From assembly GCA_019090225.1 (NCBI GenBank), contig JAHRWI010000079.1, positions 1 through 11,923 on the forward strand: a DNA stretch of 11,923 nucleotides, in the 5' to 3' direction. The notes under the pieces were generated by a model, which did not search any database, was not told the DNA's origin, and saw only the letters and a program-made list of their open reading frames with translations. Source of the stretch: Porticoccaceae bacterium (lineage in GTDB: Bacteria; Pseudomonadota; Gammaproteobacteria; Pseudomonadales; Porticoccaceae). Positions 1-6,036 of this stretch are shown here, one piece after another. Both the position numbers and the translations under genes were made by a program. Each line of letters begins with the position of its first letter. Position 1 is the stretch's first letter.

Positions 1-177
1 AAGCACAGCATCGACTCGCTCAACAAGATAAACCTGACTTTTTAACCCGTATGGGAAAGCCGCGTTATCGGAGGCATAGACAAATTCACAGCCGCTGAGC
101 CCTCGTTTGAGGGCTTCGAGAATACTGAGTCCGCCGACGCCGGAGTCGAAAACAAGGATGCGAGGTGCTGGTGTCAT
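1..177 (-). CDS. murI: Glutamate racemase, N-terminal part (runs off left edge)
   Basis: MurI interconverts L- and D-glutamate in the cytoplasm and supplies D-Glu for peptidoglycan. Reading from the ATG at 177-175 towards base 1 gives 59 uninterrupted codons. The product starts MTPAPRILVFDSGVGGLSIL, the hallmark N-terminus of the Asp/Glu racemase family; D11 of the DSGVGG motif and the later DNAAFPYG motif (about residues 37-44) are the expected first substrate-binding loops. The two catalytic cysteines lie beyond the window, so activity cannot be judged. The Shine-Dalgarno is weak (AAGG about 12 bases upstream). It is divergent from the AEC transporter, with a 117-bp shared intergenic region. 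In Pseudomonas-type genomes murI often follows moeB; here moeB is about 7.7 kb away on the other strand. The family call is very safe; only completeness is unknown. Confidence 0.93.
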   Translation of the reverse strand, partial: MTPAPRILVFDSGVGGLSILEALKRGLSGCEFVYASDNAAFPYGLKSQVYLVERVDAVL

Positions 178-211
178 GATCTTGATTTTACCTTATGCCA
201 GCCGCGGGAGC

Positions 212-220
212 TGTTAAAAT
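212..220 (+). promoter_or_regulatory. Candidate extended -10 promoter for the AEC transporter gene
   Basis: The sequence TGTTAAAAT matches an extended -10 element (TGn plus TAAAAT, 5 of 6 to TATAAT). There is no well-placed -35; TTGATT at 182-187 is too far upstream. Transcription would start near 227 and leave a leader of about 68 bases before the ATG at 295. It is the best candidate in the 117-bp region between murI and the transporter, but it rests on a short motif only. Confidence 0.3.
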
Positions 221-278
221 ACCGGCGAGTAGTGAAATTTAGCTAATCCCATCTCGCTTTAGTCAGCAATCACGAGAC

Positions 279-291
279 GTTACATGGTAAC
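279..291. promoter_or_regulatory. Perfect inverted repeat GTTAC-ATG-GTAAC at the ribosome-binding position
   Basis: GTTAC (279-283) and GTAAC (287-291) are perfect complements around ATG. The repeat ends three bases before the ATG at 295 and occupies the place where a Shine-Dalgarno should be; no good one is visible. It could be a DNA operator half-site pair or a small RNA hairpin. An ATG at 284 inside the repeat opens a four-codon ORF (ATG GTA ACA ATA TGA) whose stop overlaps the start codon at 295. Function is inferred only. Confidence 0.35.
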
Positions 292-294
292 AAT

Positions 295-1275
295 ATGACA
301 ACACCCGCAGCCCTGGAATCGGTGGTCATGCAATCAGTAGTATTCGACTTTGTACTCGCGACGCTACTGCCGATCTACCTGATCACGGGTCTGGGCTATG
401 TGCTCCGGAGTCGTGGGTTCCTGAGCACTGATTTTCTGAGAGACAGTTCGCGGCTGGTGTTTAATTATGCGGCACCGGCGACCTTATTTTTCGCCCTGGC
501 TGGGTCATCAAAGAGCATCGTCATCGCACCTTATTTCCTCCTGGTCAGCATCAGTTTGTTAATCGGTCTGACATTAGTGTGTTGGATACTGGCACCTCTG
601 GTGGTCAAACAAAGGTCACTGCGAGGGGTGTTTGTACAGGGCGCATCCAGAGGCAATTTGCTGGTCTCTGGTCTGGCTTTTACTCATGGTATTTATGGTA
701 TGGAAGGCATCGCACTGGCCTCGCTACCATTAGGTATCTACATTATTTTTAATAATATTTATTCCGTAGCAATTCTTAAATACTACGAAGGCGATGGTGG
801 TGAATCGCTGGGCAAATACTGGGCTGATGTTTTTAAAAACCCGGTGATTGTTGCTGTGCTGGCGGGTGCTTTTTTGGGCTGGTTGCAGGTGGATATTCCC
901 GACGGTGTGAAAAACACCGGTAATTTATTGAGTCAGTTAACGGTACCGCTGATTTTGTTTAACGTCGGTGCTTCCTTTGATTTTAAGCTCCTGCGCAGCC
1001 CCAATATTATCGGCTGGGCGGCGACCCTTTATAAATGCATCATCATGCCTGTTATTGGCGTGGCCATAGCCTGGGCTATGGGTATTCATGGCATGGAGCT
1101 GGGTATTATCTTTTTGTTACTGTCCTCACCCACCTCCTCAATTAGCGTCGTGTTTGCGCAAATGTTTGGCGGCCATCAGAGCCAGGCGGCTAATATGGTG
1201 TTGACCAGCAGCCTGCTATCCGTGGTGACAGTGGTGGTTGGTTTAGCCTTTTTACAAGCAAGGGGGATGATCTAA
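295..1275 (+). CDS. AEC (auxin efflux carrier)-family permease
   Basis: This is an inner-membrane permease of the AEC/membrane transport protein family (PF03547 type), whose bacterial members move organic anions or amino-acid-like solutes. The 326-residue length is normal. About ten hydrophobic segments are visible, beginning around residues 15-35 (an LLPIYLITGLGYVLRSRGF-type first helix typical of the family). The conserved half-helix region is near 116-129 (GASRGNLLVSGLAF), a KNPVIVAVLAGAFL segment is at 181-194, the LTVPLILFNVGASF helix is at 215-228, and an SSPTSS turn is at 277-282. The ATG at 295 has no convincing Shine-Dalgarno; an in-frame ATG at 328 (residue 12), preceded by GGTGG, is a possible alternative start. 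Its stop overlaps the start of the DUF2489 gene, so the two are surely cotranscribed. The substrate cannot be read from the sequence. Confidence 0.85.
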   Translation: MTTPAALESVVMQSVVFDFVLATLLPIYLITGLGYVLRSRGFLSTDFLRDSSRLVFNYAAPATLFFALAGSSKSIVIAPYFLLVSISLLIGLTLVCWILAPLVVKQRSLRGVFVQGASRGNLLVSGLAFTHGIYGMEGIALASLPLGIYIIFNNIYSVAILKYYEGDGGESLGKYWADVFKNPVIVAVLAGAFLGWLQVDIPDGVKNTGNLLSQLTVPLILFNVGASFDFKLLRSPNIIGWAATLYKCIIMPVIGVAIAWAMGIHGMELGIIFLLLSSPTSSISVVFAQMFGGHQSQAANMVLTSSLLSVVTVVVGLAFLQARGMI

Positions 1276-1778
1276 TGGCATTCTTTGAAGGTATTGATAG
1301 TTTGGCGGTTTGGGTTTGCCTGGGGATGTTTATTCTGACAATATTGGGCGCATACGCTTGGCAACTACATCGACGGGTAAAGACCTTAGAGGAAAAACAG
1401 CAAAGCGAAGCCCGGGAGACAGAAACCCGGCGGCAACAACAAATCGACGATGCTACGCAAGGTATTGGCATATTAGCGGGTGCCATGGTTCGTGAAGAGC
1501 TGACGCTAACAGAGGGTTGTATGCGCATAGCCTACCTGCTGACACAGGTGGATGAATCCGCCCAGGGCAAAGACGAATACAGTGTATTTTTTCAGCTAGC
1601 TAGTGCTACCTCCCACATCCCTGTTCTGGATTCCTGGAAGGAATTATCCTCGCAACAAAAAAAGGCCTATACCGAGGAGCGAAAGAATATCGAAACGGCT
1701 TTTGGAGAGTTTGTTATTGAGGCTACCCAGGGGCTGTTAAGAGAACCGCTATTTAATCGTCAGCAAGCAAATAATTAA
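1275..1778 (+). CDS. DUF2489 family membrane-anchored protein
   Basis: This 167-residue protein has one N-terminal transmembrane helix (about residues 11-30), then a charged Q/E/R-rich stretch (about 32-60) likely to be coiled coil, then the DUF2489 domain. The domain is recognised by REELTLTEGCMRIAYLL at 73-89 (family pattern CELSEGCIR-like; C82 kept) and by the helical C-terminus. The ATG overlaps the preceding stop (TAATG, one base shared) and AGGGGG at 1261-1266 is its ribosome site, so translation is coupled to the AEC permease. The likely topology is a short periplasmic N-terminus with the bulk cytoplasmic. Function is unknown for the family. The coupling suggests, but does not prove, a role alongside the transporter. 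No terminator is seen after it. Confidence 0.75.
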   Translation: MAFFEGIDSLAVWVCLGMFILTILGAYAWQLHRRVKTLEEKQQSEARETETRRQQQIDDATQGIGILAGAMVREELTLTEGCMRIAYLLTQVDESAQGKDEYSVFFQLASATSHIPVLDSWKELSSQQKKAYTEERKNIETAFGEFVIEATQGLLREPLFNRQQANN

Positions 1779-1837
1779 CGAGAGTTTGTTGAGGGAGTCT
1801 CTAAAACCCCTTCAGGCGCTCAAAGAGATCAATCCGG

Positions 1838-1852
1838 TTTTGATGATCAAAA
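1838..1852. promoter_or_regulatory. Perfect inverted repeat TTTTGAT-G-ATCAAAA, possible operator upstream of the ACAD gene
   Basis: TTTTGAT (1838-1844) and ATCAAAA (1846-1852) are perfect complements around one central G, inside a looser palindrome GGTTTTGAT...CAAAAAACC (1836-1856). A one-base centre cannot form an RNA loop without losing pairs, so a protein-binding site is more likely than a terminator. It lies about 100 bases before the ACAD start. Dimeric regulators of the TetR or GntR type commonly use such sites before acyl-CoA genes; none is encoded in this window. Confidence 0.35.
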
Positions 1853-1952
1853 AACCTGGCTTGCAACGCTAATATCTGACTGGGCATTTACGGAGTACTA
1901 TGTATCGCAAATTAGGGGGTTAGCTGTGCCCAGAAACAGGAGGGAAATACCC

Positions 1953-3119
1953 ATGACTTATTTACCACTCAATAAAGAGCAACAGGAACTCAAAGACTTA
2001 GCTGCTCAACTAGCCAACACAGAGCTGGCTCCCCGCGCGGCTGAGACCGATAAAACTGGTATGTTTCCAAGGGCTTCGCTGGATGGTCTTAAAACATCTG
2101 GATTGTGGGGCTTGCGTGTTTCCAGGGAGCATGGCGGTCTGGGTGCCGATTTGCTATCGACTTGTCTGGTCGTCGAAGAGCTGGCCAAAAAGTGTGCATC
2201 GACGGCGATGTGTTACAAAATGCATATCGAAGCAGCAGAGCTGATGAGCAGGATGCCCAGCGAGTATCAGGCCGAGCACTTTGTTAAAAAAATCGCGACA
2301 GGGGAAATACTCTGCACAGTGGCTGGCGGTGAAACCTCAGGTGGTGGCGGTGACTGGGTGCCGGGTATGGTCTTGTCCTCTGTAGAAAAAGGTAGCGACG
2401 GTTATATTCTTGATAATGTCCGTAAATCCTATGTGACATCGGCGGGTCAGGCTTCCCATTATTTTATGCTTTGTCGGGTTGGAGCCGAGGCTAAAGGTCA
2501 TCAGCTTACGGCGCTATTTATTGAAGCTGACAAGATTGACTGGAAAACACTGGAAGACTGGAATGGTCTGGGTATGCGCGGTAATAACAGCATGCCGATT
2601 TGTTTCAACGGTGTTGTTCCTGGGCAAAATCGTCTGGGGGAGGAGGGTGCTGCTCTGAAATATCTAGGCGCGGTGATGATGCCCGTGGTGGCCTTGACCT
2701 ATGGTGCTGCTTATCTCGGCGTGGCATCGGGTGCTTACGAATTGGCCATGGAAGAAGCATCCAAAGTACATCCCAGTGGCGCTAAGCGCTTAGATAGCGC
2801 GATCAATCAGCGCCGTATGGCGGAGCTGAGCGCAAAAATAGAAGCCGCTCGTGCCTTGTTACATGTTGCTGCGACGGCTGGCGATGCTGGTCAGGTCGGT
2901 GCTCCGCTACCTTACTTACAGGCTAAAGTCTGTTGTTCTGAAGTGGCGGTACTGGTGACTCAGGAATTGATGACTATGTTTGGCGGCACGGCCTTTGCAG
3001 CACGTTTGCCTTTTGAGCGTTATTTTCGAGATGCTCGGGCAGGCATGATTATGGGTTTGGCAAATGATGATGCCTACCAGACCATCTATAGTATGTTGTT
3101 TCCTGAAAAGCGGAGTTAA
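1953..3119 (+). CDS. Acyl-CoA dehydrogenase-family flavoprotein, non-canonical active site
   Basis: This is a cytoplasmic FAD enzyme of the acyl-CoA dehydrogenase fold, 388 residues. The ATG at 1953 is chosen over the GTG at 1926 because AGGAGGG (1938-1944) lies eight bases upstream. Visible landmarks are the N-terminal helical domain with LWGLRVSREHGGLGAD (51-66), the middle domain with KSYVTSAGQASHYF (158-171) and DWNGLGMRGNNS (202-213), and the C-terminal FAD/tetramer helices with MFGGTAF (342-348) and RYFRDARAGMIMG (356-368). Where canonical members carry catalytic Glu in IYEGT, this protein has MGLAND (367-372), with G368 at the Glu position by my alignment. The usual TEPxAGSD flavin loop reads GGETSGGGGDW (125-135). 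These changes recall an ACAD subgroup with SYVTSAG and RDARAG..MAP-like motifs and no settled function. It converges on the SDR/ECH block. The fold is certain; the reaction is not. Confidence 0.85.
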   Translation: MTYLPLNKEQQELKDLAAQLANTELAPRAAETDKTGMFPRASLDGLKTSGLWGLRVSREHGGLGADLLSTCLVVEELAKKCASTAMCYKMHIEAAELMSRMPSEYQAEHFVKKIATGEILCTVAGGETSGGGGDWVPGMVLSSVEKGSDGYILDNVRKSYVTSAGQASHYFMLCRVGAEAKGHQLTALFIEADKIDWKTLEDWNGLGMRGNNSMPICFNGVVPGQNRLGEEGAALKYLGAVMMPVVALTYGAAYLGVASGAYELAMEEASKVHPSGAKRLDSAINQRRMAELSAKIEAARALLHVAATAGDAGQVGAPLPYLQAKVCCSEVAVLVTQELMTMFGGTAFAARLPFERYFRDARAGMIMGLANDDAYQTIYSMLFPEKRS

Positions 3120-3152
3120 AACCCTAAAAATTTGTATTTTTCTCTCAGTACC

Positions 3153-3193
3153 AATATTAAAAACGTCGCATCAAGTGCGGCGTTTTTAATATT
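3153..3193. terminator. Strong bidirectional intrinsic terminator between convergent genes
   Basis: AATATTAAAAACGTCGCA (3153-3170) pairs over its full 18 bases with TGCGGCGTTTTTAATATT (3176-3193) around the five-base loop TCAAG, with a single G-U wobble. The G/C-rich top (CGTCGCA/TGCGGCG) is flanked by A runs on one side and T runs on the other, so an RNA from either strand ends in a U tract. It sits 33 bases after the ACAD stop and about 100 bases after the SDR stop on the other strand, so it can end both transcripts. Confidence 0.92.
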
Positions 3194-3248
3194 TGATCAG
3201 GACATTTTAGTCTCAGTTTTTAACTCTGAATAAGGTCTGGGGTTTTTA

Positions 3249-3315
3249 AGCTTAGCCCGCACAGTTTATCCCACATACCTTGGCCCTCTGAGCTTAGCCC
3301 GCAGAGTAGCCCGCA
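3249..3315. repeat. Short direct repeats around the SDR stop codon
   Basis: AGCTTAGCCCGCA occurs at 3249-3261 and again at 3291-3303, with a third shorter copy, TAGCCCGCA, at 3307-3315. On the minus strand the copies read TGCGGGCTA; the middle one forms the last codons and stop (GCG GGC TAA) of the SDR gene, and the distal copy supplies a second GCG GGC TAA 42 bases downstream. This looks like local duplication at the gene end. No function is apparent. Confidence 0.5.
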
Positions 3316-4064
3316 TCAATAACCAACTCAGAGCCTGTCATATATTTCGACTCATCGGACGCTAAATACAGTACGCCATTGGCAATATCATTGGGCTCGC
3401 CTAATTCGCCGAGGGGTGACATGGCCTCGAAACTGGCTTTTACTTTTTCAGATCCGCCGTATTTACGAATGGTTGCATCAACCCCCGGGGTGCGTATGAC
3501 CCCTGGGTGCACCGAATTAATACGGATGCCATTTTTCATCCGAGCAAACTCGACAGCGGCGGCTTTGGTGAGCATTTTAACGCCGCCTTTGGCAGCGCAA
3601 TAAGCCGCAGATTTGTCGAGGCCGATAATACCGGCAATAGAAGAGATATTAATGATCGAGCCACCACCGGATTTCTCCATGGCATCAGCGCCGAATTTGA
3701 CGCCGAGAAATACGCCATCAAGCGCGATGCTGTTTTGCCATTGCCAGTCTTTTAGCGTGGTGTCTTTAATAGATTTAGCAATAATAACGGCGGCATTATT
3801 GACCAGGATATCGAGTTGACCATAAGTATCGAGAACATGGGCTAATACGGCCTGCCATTCTTCCTCCTTCGATACATCATGGTGGATATAGCTGGCTTCA
3901 CCGCCAGCATTTTTTATCAGTTCAACAGTTTCGTTGCCGCCTTTATCTTCCCAGTCAGTAACCATGACTTTGGCGCCTTCTTCGGCCAGGCGGATTGAAG
4001 TCGCTCTGCCGAGTCCGGAAGCTGCGCCAGTGACTAATGCCACCTTGCCTTCTACACGTCCCAT
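3294..4064 (-). CDS. Classical SDR family NAD-dependent oxidoreductase
   Basis: This is a cytoplasmic dehydrogenase/reductase of a hydroxyl-keto pair; 256 residues is the usual length for classical SDRs. The cofactor motif TGAASGLG is at 12-19, with D37 at the end of the second strand favouring NAD(H) over NADP(H). NNAA is at 89-92, and the catalytic tetrad is N111, S142, Y155 and K159 (YCAAK). The C-terminal IDAGYSAG is typical. The ATG has CAGGAG five bases upstream. It lies 55 bases downstream of the ECH-fold gene, is probably cotranscribed with it, and ends at the bidirectional terminator. In this context it could act as a 3-hydroxyacyl-CoA or cyclic-alcohol dehydrogenase. The substrate is inferred from the neighbours only. 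Confidence 0.9.
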   Translation of the reverse strand: MGRVEGKVALVTGAASGLGRATSIRLAEEGAKVMVTDWEDKGGNETVELIKNAGGEASYIHHDVSKEEEWQAVLAHVLDTYGQLDILVNNAAVIIAKSIKDTTLKDWQWQNSIALDGVFLGVKFGADAMEKSGGGSIINISSIAGIIGLDKSAAYCAAKGGVKMLTKAAAVEFARMKNGIRINSVHPGVIRTPGVDATIRKYGGSEKVKASFEAMSPLGELGEPNDIANGVLYLASDESKYMTGSELVIDAGYSAG

Positions 4065-4119
4065 TTTTGCTCCTGATCTTGAGTTTATTTTGTTTTAAAT
4101 TTGCAGTTAATAACGCTGC

Positions 4120-4938
4120 CTATTTGCCAGTGAAATTGGGTGCGCGTTTTTCCATAAAGTGAGCCACCCCTTCCTTGAAGTCTTTACTGGCGATGCTCGA
4201 TTTCATTTCCTCTTCGGCCATATTTAATGCACCGTCAAGATCCTGGAACAGGCTTTCCCAGACCTGGTGTTTAATAACACGCATGGATCGTGGGGAATTG
4301 TTATTAGCCAGGTCGTGAGCAATTTCCATAGCGGCTTCTAAAAAGCCCTCGTCTGGTAGCACGCGGTTTACCACACCAAGCTCCTTAGCCTCGGTACCGT
4401 CAAAAACGCGACCGGTCAGCCAGACATCCATAGCGTTAGCCATGCCTGCCACTCGTGGTAATAACCAGGCGCCACCGTATTCGGTGATCAAACCCCGTTT
4501 AACGAAGGCTCCGGTAAATTTTGCGCTTGCGGCAGCAATGCGCAGGTCGCACAAGAGGGTGAGCACCAGGCTGATGCCGGCACAGGGACCATTGATCGCA
4601 GCGATAATGGGTTTGGGTATGGCCGGGAAATAGGAGTATTTCTGTTTAAAATCTGGGCGTACATTTTGAGGTGGTAATTTGGGTTTGTCCTCTTTAGGCG
4701 CGGACTTTACGTCGTTGCTCAGACCCTGCAAGAGGGACATATCGGCTCCGGCTGAAAAACCTCGGCCAGCACCCGTGAGAACGATGACATTGACGCTGTC
4801 GTCCTCGGAAGCGGTTACGGTCGCATCCTGAATCTCTTCGGCCATGCGAGCCGTCCAGGCATTGAGTTTGTCGGGGCGGTTAAGGGTGATGACGGCAACT
4901 TTGCCGTCGACCTTGTACAGGATTTCACGGTATTCCAT
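4120..4938 (-). CDS. Enoyl-CoA hydratase/isomerase-fold protein lacking both canonical Glu residues
   Basis: This is a crotonase-superfamily protein of 272 residues. The first oxyanion-hole loop GRGFSAGAD is at 58-66 and the second is around AINGPCAGIS (114-123), so CoA-thioester binding is expected. Aligned to rat mitochondrial hydratase, the two catalytic glutamates (E144, E164) fall on V125 and F145. The segment FVKRGLITEYGGAWLLPR (145-162) instead carries E153 near the position used by Asp in PaaG-type isomerases. A Lys/Pro-rich insertion follows the first loop (about 74-100). It is therefore more likely an isomerase or another crotonase reaction than a hydratase. The ATG is preceded by TTGGAG with a seven-base gap. 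It lies 57 bases after nudC and 55 bases before the SDR gene on the same strand. Confidence 0.88.
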   Translation of the reverse strand: MEYREILYKVDGKVAVITLNRPDKLNAWTARMAEEIQDATVTASEDDSVNVIVLTGAGRGFSAGADMSLLQGLSNDVKSAPKEDKPKLPPQNVRPDFKQKYSYFPAIPKPIIAAINGPCAGISLVLTLLCDLRIAAASAKFTGAFVKRGLITEYGGAWLLPRVAGMANAMDVWLTGRVFDGTEAKELGVVNRVLPDEGFLEAAMEIAHDLANNNSPRSMRVIKHQVWESLFQDLDGALNMAEEEMKSSIASKDFKEGVAHFMEKRAPNFTGK

Positions 4939-4995
4939 AGGTATTCTCCAAAAAACGTGTGGCTTATAAGCACTTGCTTGTTACTGCTGGCAAGG

Positions 4996-5913
4996 CTATT
5001 TCATTTCAGTAAATGCGCGAATCAGCTGGAAGCCGATGGCCATGGGCGGTGGTAACAAGACTCCAGTGTCAGTAGCGCCGTTCATAACATCTTTCAGCAG
5101 AGTACGGGAGACCCAGCGGGCTTCTTCCAGTTCAAGACCATCGACCGTTATCTCGGTGGTTTCCGCGTCGGCAAAACAGCCGATCATGAGGGATGAAGGC
5201 CAGGGCTGGGTGGAGTGGTAACGCACATCGCTGACAGTGATTCCGGCTTCTTCCATTACTTCCCGACGTACAGCTTCTTCGATGTTTTCACCGGGTTCGA
5301 TAAAGCCCGCCAGAGCGGAATACATATTGGCTGGGAACATTGGCTGGCGACCGATCAGGCAGTCATCGCCACGTACGGGGAGCATAATCACCACAGGGTC
5401 GGTGCGCGGGAAATGCTCGGCATTGCATTCACCGTTGCTGCATTTGCGCATATAACCGCATTCGCGCATTTCAGTCGCGTTACCGCATACTGCGCAGAAC
5501 TGGTGTCTGGCATTCCAGTCGAGTATGGCTTTGGCGGTGCCCAGGGTAGAAGGATCACCCATCGGTAGTTGTAGAGCGATAGCCCGTAGATCCATAAATT
5601 TACCGACATTGGTAAAAGGCTCGCTGCGATTGGCATCATCAAAAGAGGTGACATCAATGGCAAAGTGGGCAACCCCGGCATCGTCTTCACCGATAAAAAT
5701 GGTCGGCACTCCACTCATAAGATATCCATCAACATCGGCAGGGGACAGCCAGCCAATACCGTCGCGCCGAGGTGTGACCAGGGGTTGTAGTTTCCACAGT
5801 GGCACAATGCGAGTGCTTTGGTCTTTCAGCTTAGCAGCGATCCAGTCGGCATCGGTGCGGCGGTGACCAGCGCGGTCGAGAGGCCCGCCAGCAAAGGTAT
5901 GTACTTCTGACAT
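4996..5913 (-). CDS. nudC: NADH pyrophosphatase / NAD-capped RNA hydrolase NudC
   Basis: NudC hydrolyses NADH to NMNH and AMP and removes NAD caps from RNA in the cytoplasm. The ATG at 5913 (305 residues) is preferred over an in-frame ATG at 6030, because AAGGGG lies seven bases before it and family homology begins just after it. Order of domains: an N-terminal NudC-like domain (to about 130), a zinc ribbon with C140, C143, C158 and C163, then the Nudix box at 203-225 (G203, E209, R217, E218, E221, E222, G224). The NADH-specificity signature, normally SQPWPFPxS, reads TQPWPSS at 235-241: two residues (FP) are missing. Otherwise the protein is intact. It has 123 bases before it (with a triple 14-bp repeat) and ECH 57 bases after it. 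The enzyme class is certain; substrate preference could be altered. Confidence 0.93.
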   Translation of the reverse strand: MSEVHTFAGGPLDRAGHRRTDADWIAAKLKDQSTRIVPLWKLQPLVTPRRDGIGWLSPADVDGYLMSGVPTIFIGEDDAGVAHFAIDVTSFDDANRSEPFTNVGKFMDLRAIALQLPMGDPSTLGTAKAILDWNARHQFCAVCGNATEMRECGYMRKCSNGECNAEHFPRTDPVVIMLPVRGDDCLIGRQPMFPANMYSALAGFIEPGENIEEAVRREVMEEAGITVSDVRYHSTQPWPSSLMIGCFADAETTEITVDGLELEEARWVSRTLLKDVMNGATDTGVLLPPPMAIGFQLIRAFTEMK

Positions 5914-5929
5914 AGTGTTTCCCCTTATT

Positions 5930-5971
5930 GTTTGAGAAGTTTTGTTTGAAAAGTTGTGTTTATGAAGTTGT
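5930..5971. repeat. Three tandem 14-bp repeats in the nudC leader
   Basis: On the plus strand the units are GTTTGAGAAGTTTT (5930-5943), GTTTGAAAAGTTGT (5944-5957) and GTTTATGAAGTTGT (5958-5971), directly abutting. On the coding (minus) strand the consensus is ACAACTTTTCAAAC. The array ends 16 bases upstream of the nudC ATG, just before the Shine-Dalgarno, and is preceded by an AT-rich tract (about 5972-6000). It could be a stacked regulator site or an unstructured A/C-rich leader. Only the repeat itself is seen. Confidence 0.7.
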
Positions 5972-6036
5972 AGTAAAAATATTTTATTTAAACTTGTTTT
6001 CGTTTTCTCGTTCGCCAGTCTCTTATTCATGAGCGC

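Noticed and set aside
1190..1528. A 112-codon minus-strand frame across the AEC/DUF2489 junction
   Set aside because: Ser/Cys/Arg-rich low-complexity product without motifs, lying over two genes that are translationally coupled on plus.
1926..1952. GTG start giving nine extra residues on the ACAD
   Set aside because: The extra codons include the AGGAGGG ribosome site of the ATG at 1953 and code for nothing conserved.
5914..6030. N-terminal extension of NudC from an ATG at 6030
   Set aside because: It is Lys/Asn-rich, includes the tandem repeat, and the ATG at 5913 has its own ribosome site where family similarity begins.
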